A stretch of 64,000 nt of DNA from Patescibacteria group bacterium (GTDB taxonomy: Bacteria; Patescibacteriota; Minisyncoccia; Moranbacterales; GWC2-37-73). The position numbers and the translations under genes were made by a program. How positions within the stretch are numbered: the stretch's first letter is position 1; each line of letters begins with the position of its first letter. Shown in pieces: positions 1-6,676 of the stretch. Where the stretch lies: positions 62,001 through 126,000 of the forward strand of contig JAKLIP010000002.1 in NCBI GenBank assembly GCA_022709545.1, written 5' to 3'. Under the pieces are notes generated by a model. It was not told the DNA's origin. It searched no databases and worked only from the letters and a program-made list of their open reading frames with translations.

Positions 1-47
1 TATACTTTATCAAAAATAAACATACTTAATATTTTAATAAATTTTTT

Positions 48-77
48 GGAGGGTGGCAATATTTACTGCCACCCTCC
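48..77 (-). terminator. Strong 11-bp hairpin after the peptide gene
   Basis: GGAGGGTGGCA pairs perfectly with TGCCACCCTCC around an 8-nt loop. It lies about 20 nt past the stop codon of the 46-residue peptide gene, so it probably ends or protects the hisS-rSAM-peptide mRNA. The tail on the minus strand is AAAAAATTTATT rather than a clean U-run, so intrinsic termination is not certain. Nothing else is seen in bases 1-47. Confidence 0.5.
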
Positions 78-96
78 TACCTAGTTCGAATAGTTT

Positions 97-237
97 TTAA
101 TCACCGCAAGAAAAATCGCAGTGACCACAGACACGAGCTTTGCCATTAAAAACAAAGCCTTTTGCAACAAGATCCCTGATCTTAGTCTTCTGATCATTGG
201 TAACCTTGATGTATTTTACCTTCTTTTTTTTCTGCAT
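97..237 (-). CDS. 46-residue Lys-rich peptide with C-terminal Cys cluster; candidate radical SAM substrate
   Basis: This is a short gene, 46 codons plus TAA. The start is fixed by AAAAGGAG seven bases before ATG. The N-terminal part is strongly basic (MQKKKKVKY, then several Lys/Arg). The C-terminal part ends VCGHCDFSCGD, that is C37-x2-C40-x3-C44 followed by Gly-Asp. This is the leader-plus-core layout of a ribosomally made, post-translationally modified peptide. It is the last gene of an operon, 82 bases behind a radical SAM/SPASM gene, and a strong hairpin follows it. No double-glycine cleavage site, protease or exporter is visible nearby. A small metal-binding protein is the main alternative. 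I do not recognise the family. That the gene is real is well supported; its role as a substrate is inference. Confidence 0.75.
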   Translation of the reverse strand: MQKKKKVKYIKVTNDQKTKIRDLVAKGFVFNGKARVCGHCDFSCGD

Positions 238-308
238 AATAAGCTCCTTTTGGTGAGCGGTTATTTTTACTTGTTTGCTATACCTACTTTCCGTATTGAC
301 CTGTTTTT

Positions 309-320
309 ATCACCTCCTTT
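309..320 (-). promoter_or_regulatory. Orphan near-perfect Shine-Dalgarno sequence
   Basis: On the minus strand AAAGGAGGTGAT, complementary to the usual 16S rRNA 3' end, overlaps the stop of the radical SAM gene. No ATG follows within a useful distance. Using the embedded GTG gives only a 9-codon frame (M-I-K-T-G-Q-Y-G-K). It may be a ribosome loading or stand-by site for the peptide gene 82 bases on, or a relic of a lost start. Confidence 0.4.
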
Positions 321-1366
321 CATTTATGACAATGCAACAAGCATTGGGGATCATGTTTAAAATCACTGCCAGTTGCAACATACGCAACCGCTCTGCATCC
401 CCGACAGTATTTCAAAAGTTTACACTCTCGACATCCTTCAATTTCCTCAACTCTTCGATACTTTTCCATTTTTGGATTATCAACAAAATGATAAAGGAAA
501 TTGCTTTGTGGACTCCATTTTCCTATGGTACTGCCTGGATGTCGCCTGCATGCCATCAATGTTTTGTCTGGCAACATCGTCATAGTAGACGATCCCATTC
601 CACATCCCCCACTAACAACGCCCTGTTCAATACCAAGGGAATCCTGCCGACAAATAGAAATAAGCGGTTCTTTTCTGAGCTGTTTATATCCTTTCTTCTC
701 ATATTGCAGATGCTCTTCCAAAATTTTCTTTATAAATCGCATGTACTCGTTAGCTGGAATACCACAATCCCCCTGATTCGGAACCCAGCGAGCAAACATC
801 CAGTGCTGAGCGCCATTTTCATAAACGGCTTTCATGACATCAAACATTTCTCGAAAGTTGTGTGCAGAAAGAGTGGACATGATATATGCTGGTATTCCTG
901 CTTTAGAAAGATCCCTAATAGCTTGCATGGTTCTTTGAAAACTGCCTTTGTATCTGATTTCATCATGCTTTTTTTCCATACCATCTATAGATAGTTGGAA
1001 ATGCTTTAGGTTAAGCTTCGCCAACATTGAAATATTTCTTTCATCGAGAAGTTCTGGGTTTCCTAGAATGCTAACACAACTAAATTTGGTCAAAGATTGA
1101 GAGGCTGCCTTAACTTTAGCCAAAATGTCCCAAAAATGATTATGAAGCATCGGATCACCGCCTGTCAGTGCAATAACTGGTAGAGCATCGAATGCGTCGC
1201 AACACTCTATAAAATCACCTATAATTGCATCAGCATCGTCCAATCTCACGTCCTCTCCTTGGTGCGCATGCTGGTAGCAATGTTTGCATCCATTATTGCA
1301 TTTGTTGGTCAAATGCCATTGAAGATAAATTCGATTTTTTTTTTCAGGGCATTCTTCTTTCATCAT
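320..1366 (-). CDS. Radical SAM/SPASM peptide-modifying enzyme
   Basis: The 348-residue protein has the radical SAM cluster motif C23-x3-C27-x2-C30, followed by TGGDP (68-72) for SAM binding. The C-terminal third carries a SPASM-type auxiliary iron-sulfur domain: C255, C273, then C312-x2-C315-x5-C321-x2-C324 and C342-x3-C346. SPASM maturases of this size commonly install thioether or C-C links in short peptides. The start follows AAGGAGGT, which overlaps the hisS stop, so translation is probably coupled to hisS. The next gene encodes a Cys-containing 46-residue peptide, the obvious candidate substrate. No RRE (PqqD-like) domain is evident in the protein. An anaerobic sulfatase-maturase-like role is possible, but no sulfatase is present in the window. 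Confidence 0.88.
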   Translation of the reverse strand: MMKEECPEKKNRIYLQWHLTNKCNNGCKHCYQHAHQGEDVRLDDADAIIGDFIECCDAFDALPVIALTGGDPMLHNHFWDILAKVKAASQSLTKFSCVSILGNPELLDERNISMLAKLNLKHFQLSIDGMEKKHDEIRYKGSFQRTMQAIRDLSKAGIPAYIMSTLSAHNFREMFDVMKAVYENGAQHWMFARWVPNQGDCGIPANEYMRFIKKILEEHLQYEKKGYKQLRKEPLISICRQDSLGIEQGVVSGGCGMGSSTMTMLPDKTLMACRRHPGSTIGKWSPQSNFLYHFVDNPKMEKYRRVEEIEGCRECKLLKYCRGCRAVAYVATGSDFKHDPQCLLHCHK

Positions 1367-1370
1367 CAGT

Positions 1371-2702
1371 TTACCTCCTTATTTCTAATGAAAGTATTTT
1401 GTCAATTGCTTCTTCAGCAGAAAATACATCCTGTGAACCACTCGCCATATCTTTCAAAGAAACCAGCCCCTGTTCAACTTCAGTATTACCGATAATTAAA
1501 GCAAAGGGAATTTTCAATCGGTCAGCAATTTTAAAAATTTTGCCAACCGTTTTTTGCTCCAAATATACAAAAGTTGAAATTTCATTAGCACGGAACTTTG
1601 CAGATATTTCTACTGCCCTTGCCACTTGGTTATCCATGGGAATAATCATTACACGAGCAGGCGTCGAATTGCCAGCTTTTATTACACCCACATCTTTGAG
1701 TTGGGAGAACAGTCTTGTAAATCCTATTGATATCCCAACACCAGGCAATTTTCTGTCAGTAAATGCTTCGGCCAGATTATCGTATCTGCCGCCAGAGCAG
1801 ATACTGCCAATTTCTGGACAATCATTAAGAGTGGTTTCATAGACAGTGCCCGTGTAATAATCTAAACCACGTGCAATAGCTAAATCTATTTTAAGGCACT
1901 CTCTTGGTACCCCAAAAAGACCTACCATTTGACAAACTTGCTTTAATTCATCGACACCCTCAATGAAGATGGCATTGGTAACTCCAAATTCACATAGCTG
2001 AGAAATAATCTGGTCATTTTCACCCTCAATGGTAATGAAGCTAAGGATCTTTTCTGTTTGATCTATGGATAAACCAAAAGAAAGAAGGTTACTTTTGACT
2101 TGCTCTTTGCCGATTTTTTTAAACTTATCAATAATGCGTAAAATTTCCATCGCCTGCTTTTCTAAGCCCTGAGATTGAAAAAATCCGTTCAAAATTTTAC
2201 GATTATTGATTCTGATAGTGAATGCTCCTAATCCAAGATTCCTAAAGGTTGCATAAATGACTCCTGGAATCTCAGCATCGTTTGCCAAGCTCAATGTTTC
2301 ATTTCCAATAATATCAATGTCGCATTGATAAAATTCACGATATCGTCCTTTCTGCGCTCTTTCTCCCCGAAAAACCTTACCGATTTGGTAACGGCGAAAA
2401 GGAAATTGCAGATCTGCATAGTACTGGGCAACATATCTGGCCAATGGCACAGTTAAATCAAACCTTAAAGCCAAATCAACTTTACCCTTTTGAATGCGAT
2501 AAATCTGCTTATCCGTTTCAATTCCCCCTTTTGCCATAAGAACTTCTTCTTTTTCAATTAGAGGAGTACTTAGGGGAATAAACCCAAAAAGTTCATAGTT
2601 CCTGCGGACAATATCGAGCATCTGGTTAAATAAGATTTGTTCTGCTGGAAGTAGTTCCATAAAGCCACTCAGAGGTTTAAGCTGTTGAATTTTTCTTTTC
2701 AT
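1371..2702 (-). CDS. hisS: Histidyl-tRNA synthetase
   Basis: Class II aminoacyl-tRNA synthetase, 443 residues, that charges tRNA-His. Motif 2 is seen as RYREFYQCDIDI, the histidine-specific segments as GLDYYTGTVYE and GGRYDNL, motif 3 as GVGISIGFTRL, and a C-terminal anticodon-binding domain follows. An in-frame ATG 24 bases upstream exists, but AAAGGAG sits just before the ATG at 2702, so that start is preferred. It is the first gene of an operon with a radical SAM enzyme and a Cys-rich peptide, an unusual partnership. A consensus promoter and a roughly 200-nt leader with two hairpins precede it. Confidence 0.95.
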   Translation of the reverse strand: MKRKIQQLKPLSGFMELLPAEQILFNQMLDIVRRNYELFGFIPLSTPLIEKEEVLMAKGGIETDKQIYRIQKGKVDLALRFDLTVPLARYVAQYYADLQFPFRRYQIGKVFRGERAQKGRYREFYQCDIDIIGNETLSLANDAEIPGVIYATFRNLGLGAFTIRINNRKILNGFFQSQGLEKQAMEILRIIDKFKKIGKEQVKSNLLSFGLSIDQTEKILSFITIEGENDQIISQLCEFGVTNAIFIEGVDELKQVCQMVGLFGVPRECLKIDLAIARGLDYYTGTVYETTLNDCPEIGSICSGGRYDNLAEAFTDRKLPGVGISIGFTRLFSQLKDVGVIKAGNSTPARVMIIPMDNQVARAVEISAKFRANEISTFVYLEQKTVGKIFKIADRLKIPFALIIGNTEVEQGLVSLKDMASGSQDVFSAEEAIDKILSLEIRR

Positions 2703-2783
2703 TGTTTCTCCTTTCTTTTTTTGCATAGTTTAAAGACGTGTTTGATGATTTTCTTTTTTAAAGAACCATTTTGGATAAAAATA

Positions 2784-2872
2784 AAAGCCTCTAAAGAGAG
2801 CTTTAATTTTATTTTTATTTCATTTTTTATTTGTATGAAAAATAAAGACAAAAACCCTCTATAAAATAGAAG
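2784..2872 (-). promoter_or_regulatory. hisS leader with two terminator-like hairpins
   Basis: Hairpin 1 (2856-2872) pairs CTTCTAT with ATAGAGG around TTT and is followed by a U-rich run. Hairpin 2 (2784-2804) pairs AAAGC-CTC with GAG-GCTTT, one bulge, again with a U-rich tail. Both lie between the promoter and hisS on the transcribed strand. The 3' arm of hairpin 1 (AGAG) can pair instead with CTCT of hairpin 2. The arrangement suggests transcription attenuation; no T-box core motif was found. Confidence 0.45.
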
Positions 2873-2897
2873 TGTCACAATGTTGCCTAATTGTCAT
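2859..2897 (-). CDS. Possible 12-codon leader peptide
   Basis: ATG begins about 13 nt after the predicted transcription start and reads M-T-I-R-Q-H-C-D-T-S-I-L before TAG. The stop codon lies inside hairpin 1 of the leader, so a translating ribosome would open that hairpin. Only one His codon is present, unlike classical his-operon leaders. The ribosome binding site is weak (GAAG). Low confidence. Confidence 0.25.
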   Translation of the reverse strand: MTIRQHCDTSIL

Positions 2898-2916
2898 TAT
2901 ATTCTTCATACCCGTA

Positions 2917-2944
2917 ATTATACATCTTAATTTATTTTTGTCAA
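2917..2944 (-). promoter_or_regulatory. Consensus promoter for the hisS-rSAM-peptide operon
   Basis: On the minus strand a perfect TTGACA (2939-2944) and a perfect TATAAT (2917-2922) are separated by 16 bases. Transcription would start near 2910, leaving a leader of about 208 nt before hisS. The sequence from 2945 to 3109 shows nothing else I can name. Confidence 0.8.
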
Positions 2945-3109
2945 TACTTTAACAGGAATTTTGCCTTTGAAATTACCGTGATATATTATAATATTAAAGC
3001 AGTAAAACAAAAGAAGCCAGGTACCTTTTTGGTTTCATTTATAAATTCTGTATTCCACCTCTTCCATTTCTCTCAGCACTCTAAAGAATAAAAAATAAAG
3101 TCGGTTTTT

Positions 3110-3136
3110 AAAAAGAAGCAGGAATGCTTCTTTTTT
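3110..3136 (-). terminator. Intrinsic terminator of the acidic Cys-rich gene
   Basis: AAGAAGCA pairs with TGCTTCTT around GGAA, flanked by A- and T-runs on both sides, so it can work on either strand. It lies 25 bases past the stop of the minus-strand gene at 3162-3752. Confidence 0.75.
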
Positions 3137-3161
3137 AAAAATCTGTAAGATTTATGTCGTT

Positions 3162-3752
3162 TTATTCAGCCTCTTCTGCAGCAGTTTCTTCTGTCGTGTC
3201 TTCTGCAGCAGTTTCTTCTGCATCTGCTTCCTCCTCTTTAGCAGCTAAGCACTCTTCATCACCTTCTTCACATTCTGCAGCTTCCTCTTCGGCAGCTAGG
3301 CATTCTTCATCATCTTCAGCGCATTCAGATTCTTCCTCTTCTTCAGCTGGATTATCAATATTATATTGCACTGGATCATTGCATTCTACTCCCTGTTCTT
3401 CCTTAGTTATTTCATCGCAAAAAGTTACGCTGCAATCTTCTTCCCCTTCCAAACATTCAAAGGGAAGGCAGTTTTCATCATCAGGATCACATTCCGGAAT
3501 CATGTTGGCTTTTCTCTGTGCAACCGCATAATACCAAATGTCCATTTCCGGATCCCCTGTGCAAGCTTCCCCTTCTTCTGTTGATTCAGGATCACATTCC
3601 CAAATAAAACAGGCATCGACTGTCGGATCGCAGTCTATCTGATTTTGGATTATATAATCTTTCTGAACATATATGCGAATAAAAGTCACCCATACCGATA
3701 TTATGATGAGCGAGATAAATGTAGCTAAAAAAATTGCAGATTTTTTATCCAT
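3162..3752 (-). CDS. Membrane-anchored acidic Cys-rich protein
   Basis: 196 residues. A single N-terminal transmembrane segment (about 7-30) is followed by a very acidic extracytoplasmic part with paired cysteines in DCDP, CDPES, DDENCLPFEC and DDEECLA contexts. The C-terminal third is built of Glu/Ala stretches with a tandem repeat of the type C-x6-C-L-A-A-x-E-E-E. The spacing suggests disulfide pairs or a Ca/metal-binding stalk. Similar proteins occur in uncultivated CPR genomes, but I cannot assign a function. No Shine-Dalgarno sequence precedes the ATG. The acidic repeat tail makes a convincing-looking antisense Ser-rich frame, which is a shadow. Confidence 0.75.
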   Translation of the reverse strand: MDKKSAIFLATFISLIIISVWVTFIRIYVQKDYIIQNQIDCDPTVDACFIWECDPESTEEGEACTGDPEMDIWYYAVAQRKANMIPECDPDDENCLPFECLEGEEDCSVTFCDEITKEEQGVECNDPVQYNIDNPAEEEEESECAEDDEECLAAEEEAAECEEGDEECLAAKEEEADAEETAAEDTTEETAAEEAE

Positions 3753-3805
3753 ATTTTTATTTTTAATTATTATATCACAAATATTTCTTTATGGAAAATA
3801 AAAAA

Positions 3806-3837
3806 GGCTATGGTGCGAATTTTTCGCAACCATAGCC
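3806..3837 (-). terminator. Intrinsic terminator of the beta-barrel-like gene
   Basis: GGCTATGGTTGCG pairs with CGCACCATAGCC (one bulge), followed on the minus strand by TTTTTTATTTT. It lies 19 bases after the stop at 3856. Confidence 0.85.
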
Positions 3838-3855
3838 GATTTGCAAGCATGATTC

Positions 3856-4647
3856 TTAGAATTGGACTCTTACGCCTGCATATAAGATGTCCTCTGAAAG
3901 CCCGCCATTTTCAGGCTCATATCCCATACGTTTCTGGTATGCAATTTCGGGCGCCAATGTTACTGATTCAATTACCCACGGAAAGGAAACTGATACTTTG
4001 CCTGAACTTATTATCTCCTCTCTGGTACCAAATACCGTACCATGACCGCCGAATGAAATGTCTATTCTTAGGTTTTCATGCAAATCAAAGGTTGAACCAA
4101 CCCGATAAATAAAACCGTTTTGTTCTCTTTCTCCATCCACACAGTCATAAATAAATTTCGCATACGGAGTAATTTTCTCCGTTAATGCATAACTGAACTT
4201 CAAATTGAAAGAATGAATGTCTCCATTTCCCCACTTGTTTAAAGGAAACAACTTGTAATAGGCATAGGATGCATCAACTTTTACTTTCTCAAAATCCTTT
4301 GCCCACCCCAGAATGAAATCAATTTCATTTCCGGCATTGTTCCCCTCGCCATTGTCCGATGTCGGACTTTGGCCAGGAGCGATCGATCCCCACACACTGG
4401 CATAAATTCCAGAGGGATTATGAGAAACAGTTACACAGGGCTGAATAATCAAGCCCCTGTAATAAACTCCGCCATCATCGCCCACATAGGCGTTGCTGGC
4501 GAAAACCTCACCGGAAATTCCAAAATTTGATTCAGACAAAATTTCGTCATCCCCTGCGTAATCTGCATCCGCAGCTTTGAAATCAAACGCAAACGCAAAC
4601 TTCGCTGAAAAAACTATCATAATAACCAAATAGAGTATTCTCCTCAT
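3856..4647 (-). CDS. Exported beta-barrel-like (TorF/porin-like) protein
   Basis: 263 residues. A classical signal peptide (MRRILYLVIMIVFSAKFAFA, 1-20) is followed by alternating polar/hydrophobic strands such as YRGLIIQPCVTVSHNPSGIYASVWGS and VKVDASYAYYKLFPL. The last residues are GVRVQF, ending in Phe as Gram-negative outer-membrane barrels do. The Y-R-G-...-SGIYASVWGS pattern resembles the TorF family of putative porins. The gene has AGGAGGGAG as ribosome binding site, a perfect promoter and its own terminator. It is odd in a lineage thought to lack an outer membrane. Options are recent transfer, a non-CPR host, or a barrel used differently. The family call is from pattern recognition only. 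Confidence 0.65.
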   Translation of the reverse strand: MRRILYLVIMIVFSAKFAFAFDFKAADADYAGDDEILSESNFGISGEVFASNAYVGDDGGVYYRGLIIQPCVTVSHNPSGIYASVWGSIAPGQSPTSDNGEGNNAGNEIDFILGWAKDFEKVKVDASYAYYKLFPLNKWGNGDIHSFNLKFSYALTEKITPYAKFIYDCVDGEREQNGFIYRVGSTFDLHENLRIDISFGGHGTVFGTREEIISSGKVSVSFPWVIESVTLAPEIAYQKRMGYEPENGGLSEDILYAGVRVQF

Positions 4648-4717
4648 TATTTCTCCCTCCTATATAAACATTTTTTTATTTTTAAGTTTACAGTTGTCAC
4701 CTTAATGGTAACTTTTT

Positions 4718-4746
4718 ATTATACTCCTAAAAACCAATTTTGTCAA
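4718..4746 (-). promoter_or_regulatory. Consensus promoter of the beta-barrel-like gene
   Basis: On the minus strand TTGACA (4741-4746) and TATAAT (4718-4723) are both perfect and exactly 17 bases apart. A leader of about 65 nt would precede the ATG at 4647. Confidence 0.85.
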
Positions 4747-4778
4747 GTAGGGAAAGCTACTCAGCTCAATCTTGACTT

Positions 4779-4830
4779 ATTCCCTAAATTAAGCCAGAAT
4801 CAGGATAATAATGTTATTGTTTTAGGGAAT
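4779..4830. promoter_or_regulatory. 10-bp inverted repeat between divergent genes
   Basis: ATTCCCTAAA (4779-4788) and TTTAGGGAAT (4821-4830) are exact reverse complements separated by 32 bases, upstream of the NDK-like gene and behind the divergent promoter. A two-site operator or a cruciform is possible. No matching regulator is seen in the window. Confidence 0.4.
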
Positions 4831-4881
4831 TATAGAAAATTAAAAATAAAATAAAATCCGAAAGGAGAAGAGAGGTGGTAA

Positions 4882-5541
4882 ATGACTGACAAAAAGTACA
4901 GGGTTAAAGAACCCAACAGCGGAAACAAAAAAGTCAATGGCAGAAAGTTCAAACTTTTGCCGCAGGATGATTACAATCTGATTGTCTTCAGGCCCTATAT
5001 CACAAAAAAACCTGAGTTGATTGAGGAAATTCTTTCAATTTTTACCGGAATAAATTTCACAATATTCCGCAAAAAATTCATTGAAAGGGACAAACATTTT
5101 TGGTACGATTATTTCTACCCATCTGATGAAAAGTGGTTAGAGAATATAGGCTTTAGAGTACTCAAAGACAACAAGGAAGCTGGTATAAATACAAAAGATA
5201 TTATCGGCACAAATGATCCTGTGAAGATCGGCCTTGCTGTAAAAAAATGGCTTTGCAGAGATATGGATAGCAGAGAAAACGGTCCTTCTCTCAGTGTAGT
5301 TGTTGTCGGTCACAATGCGGCAACAAGAGTCAAGGAAATGTTCGGTCCTCCAATTCCGGTAAAAGCACCCGAAGGTACAATACGGAATAAATACGGAGGT
5401 AACGACAGCAATCCTTTGTCCTTTTCTCAACAAAGAAGCCCCTACAATGTAGCTCATTGTTCCAATCGGGATGAAGAGCGCAATGGGATTTGTGCCATAA
5501 AGTATGAAACCCAGTTGCTATATCCGGAGTTATATTTTTAG
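4882..5541 (+). CDS. Divergent nucleoside-diphosphate-kinase-like protein
   Basis: 219 residues. The start is set by GAGAGGTGG five bases before ATG. The N-terminal part (30-80) resembles the NDK opening (YNLIVFRPYITKKPELIEEIL). The C-terminal part carries MFGPPIPVKAPEGTIRNKYG (about 153-172) and NVAHCS (189-194), matching the NDK substrate-loop Arg (R168) and catalytic His (H192). NDK transfers the gamma phosphate between nucleotides through a phospho-His. Oddities: the family Lys in the IKPD segment is Arg (FRPY), a roughly 45-residue segment (90-135) separates the two halves, and a 25-residue C-terminal tail is added. Activity is therefore uncertain. Confidence 0.7.
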   Translation: MTDKKYRVKEPNSGNKKVNGRKFKLLPQDDYNLIVFRPYITKKPELIEEILSIFTGINFTIFRKKFIERDKHFWYDYFYPSDEKWLENIGFRVLKDNKEAGINTKDIIGTNDPVKIGLAVKKWLCRDMDSRENGPSLSVVVVGHNAATRVKEMFGPPIPVKAPEGTIRNKYGGNDSNPLSFSQQRSPYNVAHCSNRDEERNGICAIKYETQLLYPELYF

Positions 5542-5561
5542 CCCGAAATGTTTTCTTTTTT

Positions 5562-5600
5562 AAAGAGCCTGCGATTTAAAAAAATCAGCAGGCTCTTTTT
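5562..5600 (+). terminator. Intrinsic terminator of the NDK-like gene
   Basis: AAAGAGCCTGC pairs with GCAGGCTCTTT and is followed by TTTTTTG and TTTTTT. It lies 20 bases after the stop, between convergent genes. Confidence 0.85.
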
Positions 5601-5623
5601 TGTTTTTTATTGATATTCCAATT

Positions 5624-6676
5624 TCAAGAAATTTTTTTTAATTCTTTCAGGAATTCAGACAGAAGATTTTTTTCCGGAACAGATTTGATGACTTTGCCTT
5701 TCAGAAAAATTGCCCCGGCTTTTTTCCCGCCGGCAATACCGATGTCCGCCTCACGCGCTTCTCCGGGACCATTGACCACGCAACCCATAACTGCAACCTT
5801 GATCGGTTTTTTATAATCAGCCATGATTTTTTCCACCTTTTTCGCCAAACCAATAAGATCAATTTCTGTCCGGCCGCAAGTCGGGCAGGAAATTATTTCC
5901 GGACCATATTTTCTAATCCCCAGCGCTTTCAGTATTTCAAACCCCGGCCTTATTTCTTCGCAAGGATCAGCTGTGAGAGAAACACGGATTGTCGCTCCGA
6001 TGCAATCATTAAGAAGCGCTCCGATTCCGATTGCACTTTTGATTATGCCCACATAAGAGGTGCCGGCTTCTGTCACACCGAGATGCAGAGGATAGCTGAC
6101 CTTTCGAGCCAGCAAGCGGTAGGCTTCAATCATTTTTGACACATCACTAAATTTTATGGAAATCAGGATATCATGAAAATTAAATTTTTCCAGAATTTTC
6201 ACGTGGCGCATGGCTGATTCAACTGCCGCTTTGGGAGTTGCGCCGTATTTTTTCAGCAAATCTTTTTCGATTGAGCCCGAATTGACCCCTATCCTGATCG
6301 GAATTTTTTTAGCCTTGCAAGCTCTAACCACAGCTTCCACTTTTTCTTCTGAGCCGATATTCCCAGGATTAATCCTGATCTTGTCTATTCCCTGAGCCAC
6401 ACATTCAAGCGCTAATTTATAATCAAAATGAATGTCAGCTACCAACGGAATGTGAATTTTCTTTTTTATTTTGCCAATCGCTTTGGCAGCAATCATATCA
6501 GGAACAGCCACGCGGATAATTTCACATCCGGCTTTTTCCAACGCTAAAATCTGCTTGACCGTAGCTTTTACATTTCTTGTATCAGTAGTACACATTGATT
6601 GAACCCGCACTGGGTTGTTTCCGCCTAAAAAATACGGGCCAACTTTCACTATTTTAGATTTATATTTCTTATTCAT
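5624..6676 (-). CDS. ispG: 4-hydroxy-3-methylbut-2-enyl diphosphate synthase
   Basis: 350-residue iron-sulfur enzyme of the non-mevalonate (MEP) isoprenoid pathway that reductively opens methylerythritol cyclodiphosphate. The cluster cysteines are C264-x2-C267 (CPTCGR) and C299 with E306 in GCVVNGPGEA. The TIM-barrel N-terminus has VRVQSMCTTDT and VADIHFD. The length fits the short bacterial form. Its start overlaps the end of ispH by 8 bases, so the last two MEP steps are encoded together. Electron donors are not encoded nearby. Confidence 0.96.
   Translation of the reverse strand: MNKKYKSKIVKVGPYFLGGNNPVRVQSMCTTDTRNVKATVKQILALEKAGCEIIRVAVPDMIAAKAIGKIKKKIHIPLVADIHFDYKLALECVAQGIDKIRINPGNIGSEEKVEAVVRACKAKKIPIRIGVNSGSIEKDLLKKYGATPKAAVESAMRHVKILEKFNFHDILISIKFSDVSKMIEAYRLLARKVSYPLHLGVTEAGTSYVGIIKSAIGIGALLNDCIGATIRVSLTADPCEEIRPGFEILKALGIRKYGPEIISCPTCGRTEIDLIGLAKKVEKIMADYKKPIKVAVMGCVVNGPGEAREADIGIAGGKKAGAIFLKGKVIKSVPEKNLLSEFLKELKKIS

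Noticed and set aside
275-994. Long plus-strand reading frame over the radical SAM gene
   Set aside because: It is antisense to a gene with complete radical SAM and SPASM motifs and has no family features.
2703-3109. T-box riboswitch upstream of hisS
   Set aside because: No AGGGTGGNACCGCG-like core or specifier loop could be found on the transcribed strand.
3154-3531. Ser-rich plus-strand reading frame
   Set aside because: It is the antisense shadow of the Glu/Ala-rich tail of the minus-strand protein.
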